Positions 45,106 through 52,483 of a stretch of 64,000 nucleotides of DNA are shown one piece after another. The stretch comes from Algorimicrobium echini. GTDB lineage: Bacteria > Bacteroidota > Bacteroidia > Flavobacteriales > Flavobacteriaceae. The stretch spans positions 404,335 to 468,334 of the forward strand of contig NZ_FOVN01000002.1 in assembly GCF_900115185.1 (NCBI RefSeq). Direction: 5' to 3'. The position numbers were made by a program, and so were the translations under genes. Position 1 is the stretch's first letter; every line of letters begins with the position of its first letter. The notes under the pieces are model-generated. The model ran no database searches and was not told the DNA's origin. It saw only the letters and a list, made by a program, of their open reading frames with translations.

Positions 45106-46251
45106 TTATTTTAAGCTATTTAGAATAAAGTCGATAGTTGTATTTGTATTTTTATTAGTCTGATAAGAATCCGTAAAATGTTTGGATGTAACTGCCAATC
45201 CTAATTCTTGCAATCTGTAAATTACAGCTGCATACTCTAATGTTACTTTTCCTGTTAATAACACATCTAAATCGCCATCATTTTGAGCGTATTGATAAAC
45301 CTTTTTCAATCCCGATAAATACAAGTGGTCTTTGGTAAAACCTCCACCTCTATGCACACGCAAAGTAATGGTAAATGCACCATCCCGTTTCACCTTATAT
45401 TGGCTATGAAGTAAATCGAACGTATCTGAAAAACTATAACCTTTTGCTAATGAGTCTGCTGCAATTACCCGATAAGCCAATTCTTTCAGACGTTTCATGG
45501 TTAAACAACCAGACATATATTCTGAATAAACGGCTAAACCTTCTTGTGTTTCTACATTATTTGGAAAACCACTGGAAAATATTTTTAAGGGCTGACTTAA
45601 TCCATTAAACGTCGTTACCATGTGCACGCCAACTTCGTGATTTGCAAGTACTTCTAACTGATTTTTACTAAATTTATGATTCTTTTTAAGCAGTAAAGTT
45701 TGCGTATTATTTTGAACCATGGCTGCTGCTGAAATATTTGTCGAAAATTTTAGATTATAAGAAAAATCATAACGCTTGGAAAAATCTTCAAAATATGTTT
45801 GAGCCTCGTGAACACTGTATTTAGATATTAAATCTTCCGAAGGTTCATCATCATCAAAACGTAAAATAAATTTAGCATTTTCAATATCTTTTTCGGTTGG
45901 TGTCCCAAAACTCTTCAAACTATTAAAGTAAAATTTTCGCCCTTGATTTATAGTATCTATACATTCTATTTTTCCCGAATACTCATAAATTATATCTTCA
46001 TATAATTGTCTAATATCATTATCTTCAATGCGTTCCAAACGTTGTGAGAAAAACAATCTGTGTAATTTATAACCATTAAATTTTACTTTTGGGTATTTAA
46101 AATTAGGCTCATAAGTATATTTTGAAGCGAAAAATTGCTTTTTTTCACTCTCTATATTTAAAGGATTTATATAGTTTAATAGTTCAATTTTTTTTACCAA
46201 TCGGTTCAAATTGGTATCAATTTCAAATAAATCTTGATAATTGTTAGTCAT
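45106..46251 (-). CDS. QEGLA-motif (DUF1704) metallopeptidase-like protein
   Basis: This 381-residue protein has HEVGVH at 205-210 (HExxxH zinc-binding form) and the family-name motif TQEGLAVYSEY with E237 as likely third ligand. The family (DUF1704, the flavohemoglobin expression-modulating QEGLA proteins) is related to eukaryotic tubulin-detyrosinating carboxypeptidases (MATCAP/TMCP). Bacterial substrates are unknown. It is the last gene of a four-gene operon with spacers of 24, 8 and 14 bases. A peptidase acting on a small peptide made by the upstream ligase is a reasonable hypothesis. Confidence 0.82.
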   Translation of the reverse strand: MTNNYQDLFEIDTNLNRLVKKIELLNYINPLNIESEKKQFFASKYTYEPNFKYPKVKFNGYKLHRLFFSQRLERIEDNDIRQLYEDIIYEYSGKIECIDTINQGRKFYFNSLKSFGTPTEKDIENAKFILRFDDDEPSEDLISKYSVHEAQTYFEDFSKRYDFSYNLKFSTNISAAAMVQNNTQTLLLKKNHKFSKNQLEVLANHEVGVHMVTTFNGLSQPLKIFSSGFPNNVETQEGLAVYSEYMSGCLTMKRLKELAYRVIAADSLAKGYSFSDTFDLLHSQYKVKRDGAFTITLRVHRGGGFTKDHLYLSGLKKVYQYAQNDGDLDVLLTGKVTLEYAAVIYRLQELGLAVTSKHFTDSYQTNKNTNTTIDFILNSLK

Positions 46252-46265
46252 AATTGCTGTTTCGT

Positions 46266-47096
46266 TTATTTTGAAATGTGCTTTAAAAATTCAGTGGCTT
46301 GCTCTGGAATAGACACTTTTAATTGATTTGCAATTGCATCTACTACTTCAGGATAAATAATTTGTTGGTACTCATCGCCATAAACTTTAGCAATTTCTGT
46401 AGCAAGCACCAAGGTGTTTTTAAAATTTTGAGTAATATATTTTAAAAAGTAGCCATTACCTTGAAAGGTATCATTAATGTTAGCTGTTTGCAAAGTCTTG
46501 TTTGGAAACTGAATTTGCGACAAACGTTTTCGCCATGATTCAACCAAAAAGCCAAAACGTTTATTATCAATATTACTGGTTCCTAAATTCCATGTTGGAA
46601 CCTCTCTATTCCAGCGTTTCCAGTTATAACTGTGCATATCGAAAACAATACAGCAGTTATGTTTTTCTTCTATTTTCTGAATTAATGCTGAAACCACTCT
46701 ATAAAAATTAGCATGTTTTTTTAAACTTTTAGCTTTCATAGGAATTGGAAGTGGTTGTTTCCATAACTGTTTTCCCCAAGCCGTTTCAAAAACAGCTTCT
46801 TCAGGTGGCCGATTTAAATCGTACTCAAAACGCGAATCACAACCTGCAACAACAATAGGATGCGATTCAATCATGGCTTTAGTAGCAGGATCTTCCTCAT
46901 ACCAACGTTCATAAGCTGAATGGAGACAATTATCCCAAAGTTCGGTTCTAAATTGATGACCATCATGAATAGCTGAACATACATAATGTACATAGGAATC
47001 AATTTTTAAAGTCAATGCATAATCATCAGAAACCGCGTGAAAACAGTCTTCATTTTTAATTTTTTTAATGATGGCTTCAATAGATAATTTTTCCAT
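46266..47096 (-). CDS. N-formylglutamate amidohydrolase family protein
   Basis: From ATG 47096 the product has 276 residues. GCDSRFEYDLNRPPE (around residue 85-99) and VFDMHSYNWKR (around 151-161) match the FGase family (PF05013), which hydrolyses N-acyl amino acids such as N-formylglutamate with zinc. A longer in-frame start at 47138 would overlap the upstream sulfurtransferase by 34 bases and was rejected. No histidine-degradation gene is nearby, so the true substrate may be different. It lies 14 bases before the QEGLA gene. Confidence 0.85.
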   Translation of the reverse strand: MEKLSIEAIIKKIKNEDCFHAVSDDYALTLKIDSYVHYVCSAIHDGHQFRTELWDNCLHSAYERWYEEDPATKAMIESHPIVVAGCDSRFEYDLNRPPEEAVFETAWGKQLWKQPLPIPMKAKSLKKHANFYRVVSALIQKIEEKHNCCIVFDMHSYNWKRWNREVPTWNLGTSNIDNKRFGFLVESWRKRLSQIQFPNKTLQTANINDTFQGNGYFLKYITQNFKNTLVLATEIAKVYGDEYQQIIYPEVVDAIANQLKVSIPEQATEFLKHISK

Positions 47097-47104
47097 ATTA
47101 CATT

Positions 47105-47935
47105 TTATTCTGGTATTAAACTTCCCCATTCTGTCCATGAACCATCATAAACAGTCAAATTTTGATAGCCTAACAAGGTAGCCGCCAATGCTAAAACACA
47201 AGCGGTTATTCCTGAACCACAGGAAAATGTGAGTGCATCATTTGGTTTTGCTATTTTAGAAAAAATAGTCTGTAATTCAGCTTCAGATTTCATAACACCA
47301 GAGTTTAACAAATTTTCAAAAGGAATATTAACGGAATTGGGAATGGTACCGCGACGCAAACCCACACGTGGCTCATCAACCATACAACGAAATCGAGCTT
47401 CTGAACGTGCATCAACCACTAATCGCTGATTTGTTTTCACATGCTGCTGCATATCTTTGAAAAAGACCATTTGTTCTTGGGGTTTTTTCGCTTTAAAATT
47501 ACCAGCTGTTTTTAAAGTTTCATAGTTGTTTGAAACCTGAAATCCTGCTTTTTTCCAAGCTGGTAAACCACCATCTAAAACAGCTACATTATCAAATCCA
47601 AAAGCTTTAAATAACCACCAAACACGAGGACTTGAATAAACTCCTTTATCATCATAAACAACAATTAAGCTATCTTGATTAATGCCTAATTTTTGAGCTT
47701 CATGTTGAAATTGTTTAAGTTCTGGAAACGTAGTTGGAAAAGGAGCAGACACATTACTAAACTTTTGTTTCAAATTGAAAAACAGGGCTGTTGGAATAAT
47801 TTCTTTATAAGCTATAACATCTAATTCTGTCGCTTTTGGAATAGTTGCATCTAAAACTATCAGATTTTTAGCATCTAAATTTTGGCATAACCAGTTTACA
47901 GAAACTAATGGTTTTTCAAGTTTTGAAAGCAGCAT
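47105..47935 (-). CDS. sseA: 3-mercaptopyruvate/thiosulfate sulfurtransferase
   Basis: A 276-residue protein of two rhodanese domains. The catalytic cysteine is C239 in the loop CGSGITA, the form typical of 3-mercaptopyruvate sulfurtransferases. VVDARSEARFRCMVDEPRVGLRRGTIPNSVN is the conserved segment of the second domain. It transfers sulfane sulfur to thiols or cyanide. In this operon it sits between the ATP-grasp ligase and the amidohydrolase, hinting at sulfur transfer onto a peptide or thiol product, which is inference. Confidence 0.9.
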   Translation of the reverse strand: MLLSKLEKPLVSVNWLCQNLDAKNLIVLDATIPKATELDVIAYKEIIPTALFFNLKQKFSNVSAPFPTTFPELKQFQHEAQKLGINQDSLIVVYDDKGVYSSPRVWWLFKAFGFDNVAVLDGGLPAWKKAGFQVSNNYETLKTAGNFKAKKPQEQMVFFKDMQQHVKTNQRLVVDARSEARFRCMVDEPRVGLRRGTIPNSVNIPFENLLNSGVMKSEAELQTIFSKIAKPNDALTFSCGSGITACVLALAATLLGYQNLTVYDGSWTEWGSLIPE

Positions 47936-47959
47936 AGTGATAATTTTAACTAAAAACCA

Positions 47960-48997
47960 TTAAGCTTCTTCAACCGTTTTTCGCAAGCGCGATCTTCTAT
48001 TGAAAGCTTCTACATTATCAAGAACCTTACTCTCTAGAAAGTCAATAACCTTCTCTTCTACCCGATATTTATTCTTATAAACTTTGTTTATATAAGTAAT
48101 TCCACCTGGCGACATGACATTTACTTCCACCAACTTTCCGCCTATAACGTCAATGCCAACAAAATACAATCCATCTTTTACCAATTTGGGTCCAATTTGT
48201 TTACATAGTGCTTTTTCAGCTTTTGTTAAAGTGTGTTTTTGAACCGAACCACCAGCCGACACATTAGAACGATGATCGTCCTTCCCTGGAACACGTTTCA
48301 TAGCGCCAATAGGCTCGCCATTAAGCATTAAAATGCGCACATCACCTTCATCTGCACCTTCAATATAATCTTGAAGAATGACATAGTTGGAAGTTCCATC
48401 GCTACTATTTATATAAAAATCTAAAAGCGAATTGATATTACTCATGGCCGATTTTTCTATAAGAATTACACCAGACCCTCCAAAACCATTTAATGGCTTG
48501 ATTATCATTTTATCAGCTTTTGACTCCTTGATTTGTCGCACTAAATAGTTCTTATTTTTAGATACGTGTGTATTTGGTATAATATTACTATGAGCATCAC
48601 CAAAAGCGGCCGTATACAATTTATTATTGGCCTCACGCATACCTTCTAATGAATTTATAATAAACACATCGTCTTTAACTGAATCTAAAAAATTAAGCAT
48701 TATTGGATCCAAAGGCGGATTTGCACGAAAGAAAATAGCATCAAAACCTGCTAGTGGCAACATTTCTTCCCGTCTTTCTGCTTTTTTATAAAACGCCTTT
48801 AAAGATGCTGGAACTTTATCCATGCGACTAATAACCGTACAAAACGCATTAGTTACACTATTGCGGATAGTTAAATTTGCAGGCGAACACAGAGCAACAC
48901 CATGACCACGTTTAACACATTCTTTTATCAAAGCGAGGCTAGTATCATTTTCCGGGTCGATATTTTCCCAAGGATACATTAAAAAACAAACATTCAT
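47960..48997 (-). CDS. GshB-like ATP-grasp ligase (glutathione synthase family)
   Basis: A 345-residue ATP-grasp protein. The N-domain is GshB-like (MYPWENIDPENDTSLALIKE, then FFRANPPLDPIMLNFLD and NSLEGMREANNKLY). The ATP-binding loop reads KPLNGFGGSGVILIEK, and DVIGGKLVEVNVMSPGG holds the magnesium-binding Glu/Asn. In true glutathione synthesis it joins glycine to gamma-glutamylcysteine. No gshA is visible in the window, and bshA at 59529 suggests that bacillithiol may be the main thiol. The substrate may therefore be a different gamma-glutamyl or peptide acceptor. It is the first gene of the four-gene operon. Confidence 0.85.
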   Translation of the reverse strand: MNVCFLMYPWENIDPENDTSLALIKECVKRGHGVALCSPANLTIRNSVTNAFCTVISRMDKVPASLKAFYKKAERREEMLPLAGFDAIFFRANPPLDPIMLNFLDSVKDDVFIINSLEGMREANNKLYTAAFGDAHSNIIPNTHVSKNKNYLVRQIKESKADKMIIKPLNGFGGSGVILIEKSAMSNINSLLDFYINSSDGTSNYVILQDYIEGADEGDVRILMLNGEPIGAMKRVPGKDDHRSNVSAGGSVQKHTLTKAEKALCKQIGPKLVKDGLYFVGIDVIGGKLVEVNVMSPGGITYINKVYKNKYRVEEKVIDFLESKVLDNVEAFNRRSRLRKTVEEA

Positions 48998-49026
48998 AAT
49001 ATTGACTCTGAATTAATTACTGACTA

Positions 49027-49050
49027 AAAATAAGTAAGAAAACTTATTTT
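49027..49050 (-). terminator. AT-rich hairpin at the gltP stop codon
   Basis: AAAATAAGT (49027-49035) and ACTTATTTT (49042-49050) form a 9-bp stem with a six-base loop, overlapping the gltP stop codon. On the minus strand it is followed by a T-rich TTTTTA run. It may terminate or attenuate transcription between gltP and the gshB-like gene, which begins 29 bases later. Confidence 0.55.
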
Positions 49051-50359
49051 ACTCATTTTTTTTAGTATAATTATCATCCCAATTTTTAACTTCAGGCTCA
49101 CCTAGTTTATCTACAGATTTTGCAACCATCATGGAAACTGCAGCATCACCTGTTATGTTTACCGTAGTTCTACACATATCTAACGGTCTATCTACCGCAA
49201 AAATTAACGCTAATCCAGCTTCAGGAATTCCTGCTTGTGCCAAAACAATTACAAGCATGACCATACCGGCTCCTGGAACAGCAGCACTACCAATGGACGC
49301 TAATGTTGCGGTGGCAATAATACCTAATTGCACTCCAAAACTTAAATCCATACCAAAGGCTTGGGCTATAAAAACAGCTGCAACAGCTTGATACAAACTA
49401 GTTCCATCCATATTAATGGTTGCACCAATAGGCAACACAAAACTGGTAACCTCTTCATCGACACCTAAATGTTCCTCTACGCGCTCCATAGTTACTGGCA
49501 AGGTTGCTGCACTACTACTGGTTGAAAAACCTAATAATTGAGCTGGAGCAATTCCGTTGAAGAAAAATTTTGGAGTTCTTTTGGTAACAATAAATACTAA
49601 AAGTGCATAAACAGCCATCATAAGTGCCAAGCCTAAAACCACACAAAATGCATACCACCCAAGGGCTTTAAATAAATCAGCACTCGGTGCTTCCACAACC
49701 AAAGCGGCTAATAATGCAAATACGCCATATGGTGCAGCAAGCATAATTAAATCAATGAGTTTGAGAATCACTTCATTGAAACTATCAAAAAACTGTTTTA
49801 CAGGCTCTGACTTTTCTTCAGGAATTAAAATCAGTCCTAAACCAAATAAAATAGCAAAGAATATTACCTGCAACATATTACCATTGTCACTAGCTGCTTT
49901 AAAAATATTGCTTGGAACAAGATCTTCTAAAGCTTGTAATGGTCCAGCATTTTTTTGCTTTTCGGCATCGGCTATTTTACCATCGGCATCAGCTTTATAG
50001 CTTTCTACTAGTTCCGTTCGTGTTTCTGGTGAAATAGATTTTCCAGGCTTTACTATATTTACAACAGCCAAACCTATAGATACAGCAATTAGTGTTGTAA
50101 AGATGTAAATTCCAATGGTTCGACCTCCCATTTTTGACAATTTAGAAATATCTTTTAAGTCAGAAACGCCCTTTATTAAAGAAGCTAATATTAGAGGTAC
50201 TGCTATAAGTTTCAATAAATTAATAAAAATGGTGCCAAAGGGTTTTACCCAATCTGTAATTATTTGACTTCCAAATTCGAATTTGGACATCAGTAAGGCA
50301 AAAGCAACACCTAAAACCATTCCAAGAATAATTTGCCAATGTAATGCGAGTTTCTTCAT
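49049..50359 (-). CDS. gltP: Dicarboxylate/amino acid:cation symporter (DAACS family)
   Basis: A 436-residue transporter with about eight helices and two re-entrant hairpins. The serine-rich hairpin TSSSAATLPVTME and the GATINMDGTSLYQ motif mark the glutamate/aspartate:cation symporters, and DRPLDMCRTTVNITGD carries the aspartate and arginine that bind the substrate side chain. It takes up glutamate, aspartate or C4-dicarboxylates. It lies 32 bases after aroC and 51 bases before the gshB-like gene, with a hairpin in the second gap. Confidence 0.92.
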   Translation of the reverse strand: MKKLALHWQIILGMVLGVAFALLMSKFEFGSQIITDWVKPFGTIFINLLKLIAVPLILASLIKGVSDLKDISKLSKMGGRTIGIYIFTTLIAVSIGLAVVNIVKPGKSISPETRTELVESYKADADGKIADAEKQKNAGPLQALEDLVPSNIFKAASDNGNMLQVIFFAILFGLGLILIPEEKSEPVKQFFDSFNEVILKLIDLIMLAAPYGVFALLAALVVEAPSADLFKALGWYAFCVVLGLALMMAVYALLVFIVTKRTPKFFFNGIAPAQLLGFSTSSSAATLPVTMERVEEHLGVDEEVTSFVLPIGATINMDGTSLYQAVAAVFIAQAFGMDLSFGVQLGIIATATLASIGSAAVPGAGMVMLVIVLAQAGIPEAGLALIFAVDRPLDMCRTTVNITGDAAVSMMVAKSVDKLGEPEVKNWDDNYTKKNE

Positions 50360-50391
50360 ATATTCTTATTCTAAATCGTTAAATTACTGTA

Positions 50392-51450
50392 TTAATATAC
50401 TTTATTCAATAAAAAATAATCGGCTAACACCAGCGCTGCCATTGCTTCTACAATGGGCACTGCTCTTGGAACAACACATGGATCATGACGTCCTTTGCCT
50501 TGCATTTCAACTAATTCGCCACTAGAATTAAGAGCTTCTTGTTTTTGAATTACTGTTGCCACTGGTTTAAAAGCTACACGGAAATAAATATCCATACCAT
50601 TGCTTATACCACCTTGAATACCTCCAGACAAGTTTGTTTTGGTTGAACCATCATCATGAAATAAATCGTTATGTTCAGTCCCTGTCATTTTAGCGCCACA
50701 GAAACCACTACCATATTCAAAACCTTTTACGGCATTTATAGATAGCATGGCTTTTCCTAATTCAGCATGAAGTTTATCAAAAACAGGTTCGCCTAAACCA
50801 ACAGGCACATTTTGCAAAACACAGGTTATAGTTCCACCTATGGTATTGCCTTCTTTTCGAATGGCTTTAATTTTATCTATCATACGGTTTGCTGTTTCTG
50901 CATCAGGACAGCGTATAACATTTGATTCAATTTTTGAAAAATCCAGATCTTGATAAGGTTTTTCCAAAAAAATATCACCAACAGAAGACGTGTAGGCCTG
51001 AATTTTAACTGACTTTAAAACCTGTTTTGCTAGTGCACCAGCTACTACACGAGAAGCCGTTTCTCGTGCAGAACTTCGACCTCCACCACGATAATCGCGA
51101 ATGCCATATTTTTGGTCGTAGGTATAATCTGCATGGCTTGGACGGTACACATCTTTAATGTGTGAATAGTCCTTGGATTTCTGATTGGCATTTTTAATCG
51201 TAAAACCAATTGGTGTCCCTGTCGTTTTTCCTTCAAAAATTCCTGATAAAAATTCAACCGTATCAGGTTCTTTACGTTGTGTAACGATTTCAGACTGTCC
51301 AGGTTTTCGCCTGTTTAATTCCTGTTGGATAGCTTCAAAATCAACTTCCAACCCAGGAGGACAACCATCAATAATTCCACCAATGGCTAAACCATGCGAT
51401 TCGCCAAAGGTTGTTAATTTAAATAAATTTCCAAAGGAATTTCCTGCCAT
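50392..51450 (-). CDS. aroC: Chorismate synthase
   Basis: A 352-residue enzyme that converts EPSP to chorismate using reduced FMN, the last step of the shikimate pathway. It starts [17 protein letters not shown] and holds the conserved blocks [20 protein letters not shown] and [10 protein letters not shown], then ends in a typical [17 protein letters not shown] segment. It leads a minus-strand run with gltP and the four-gene operon, divergent from the LpxH-like gene. Confidence 0.96.
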   Translation of the reverse strand: MAGNSFGNLFKLTTFGESHGLAIGGIIDGCPPGLEVDFEAIQQELNRRKPGQSEIVTQRKEPDTVEFLSGIFEGKTTGTPIGFTIKNANQKSKDYSHIKDVYRPSHADYTYDQKYGIRDYRGGGRSSARETASRVVAGALAKQVLKSVKIQAYTSSVGDIFLEKPYQDLDFSKIESNVIRCPDAETANRMIDKIKAIRKEGNTIGGTITCVLQNVPVGLGEPVFDKLHAELGKAMLSINAVKGFEYGSGFCGAKMTGTEHNDLFHDDGSTKTNLSGGIQGGISNGMDIYFRVAFKPVATVIQKQEALNSSGELVEMQGKGRHDPCVVPRAVPIVEAMAALVLADYFLLNKVY

Positions 51451-51634
51451 ACAATTAATTTTTGTAGCTAATGTAATTGTATTATCACAGAAACAAAAAT
51501 TGAATTTTAATTAACATGAAATTAAAAAGACCTAACACCTAACAATTACTTAACAAATTCCTCACAATTAAATAATTACAACGTGACTTTAAATTAATTT
51601 TCGCACCTGATATTTGCATCATAATATTATAACT

Positions 51635-52483
51635 TTGAAACTCAAACGAAAAGTAGAAATTGCCGTTATTTCAGATGTCCATTTAGGAACTTATGGATGT
51701 CATGCTAAACAGTTATTAACCTATTTGAATAGTATAAACCCAAAAAAACTTATTCTAAATGGTGATATCATTGATATTTGGCAATTTAATAAACGATACT
51801 TTCCAAAATCGCATTTAAAAGTCATAAAAAAAATAATGACCATGGCTGCAGAGGGTATTCAAGTTATTTATATAACTGGAAACCATGATGATATGCTACG
51901 CAAGTTTAGTAATACAACAATTGGAAACATATCTATTGTTGATAAAATAGTTTTGGAACTAGATGGCAAAAAAGCATGGTTTTTTCATGGTGATGTATTT
52001 GATGCTTCAATACAGAATGCACGTTGGTTAGCAAAATTAGGCGGTTATGGTTACGATTTTTTAATTATTATAAACAGATTAATAAATTGGTTTTTAGTTA
52101 AACTAGGAAAAGAAAAGTATTCACTTTCTAAAAAAATTAAAAACAGTGTAAAAGGTGCTTTAAAATATATTAGTGATTTTGAGCATATAGCCATGGATTT
52201 AGCCATTGAAAACGATTATGACTATGTAATATGCGGACACATTCATCAACCAAAAATGCAACAAAAAGAAACAAAAAAAGGCAAAACAACCTACTTAAAC
52301 TCGGGTGATTGGGTTGAAAACTTTACCGCTTTAGAATACCAATTTAAACGTTGGAAAATATACAATTATAACCATGATAAGCTCATTCCTTTTTTTGCCG
52401 ATAGTGATGTTAAAGAGATGGAAGTAACCGATTTAATTGCCGCTATTACAATTTTTAATACGAAACAAAAAAAATCAAATTAG
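51635..52483 (+). CDS. Metallophosphoesterase, UDP-2,3-diacylglucosamine diphosphatase-like (LpxH-type)
   Basis: The protein has metallophosphoesterase motifs ISDVHLG, NGDIIDIW, TGNHDDM, FFHGDVFD and CGHIHQP in the right order. These supply the two-metal centre. The match of the whole pattern is to the flavobacterial LpxH-like enzymes of lipid A synthesis. No ATG is available; from homology I recall the start KLKRKVE, so the TTG at 51635 (282 residues) is preferred over the TTG at 51614, which is also possible. Its stop overlaps the convergent dehydrogenase gene. Confidence 0.83.
   Translation: MKLKRKVEIAVISDVHLGTYGCHAKQLLTYLNSINPKKLILNGDIIDIWQFNKRYFPKSHLKVIKKIMTMAAEGIQVIYITGNHDDMLRKFSNTTIGNISIVDKIVLELDGKKAWFFHGDVFDASIQNARWLAKLGGYGYDFLIIINRLINWFLVKLGKEKYSLSKKIKNSVKGALKYISDFEHIAMDLAIENDYDYVICGHIHQPKMQQKETKKGKTTYLNSGDWVENFTALEYQFKRWKIYNYNHDKLIPFFADSDVKEMEVTDLIAAITIFNTKQKKSN

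Noticed and set aside
47097-47138. Earlier start for the FGase-like gene
   Set aside because: It would overlap the sulfurtransferase by 34 bases, and the ATG at 47096 gives the usual 8-base operon spacing.
51185-51514. Plus-strand frame of 109 codons over aroC
   Set aside because: It runs antisense to the highly conserved start of chorismate synthase, and its composition mirrors that gene.
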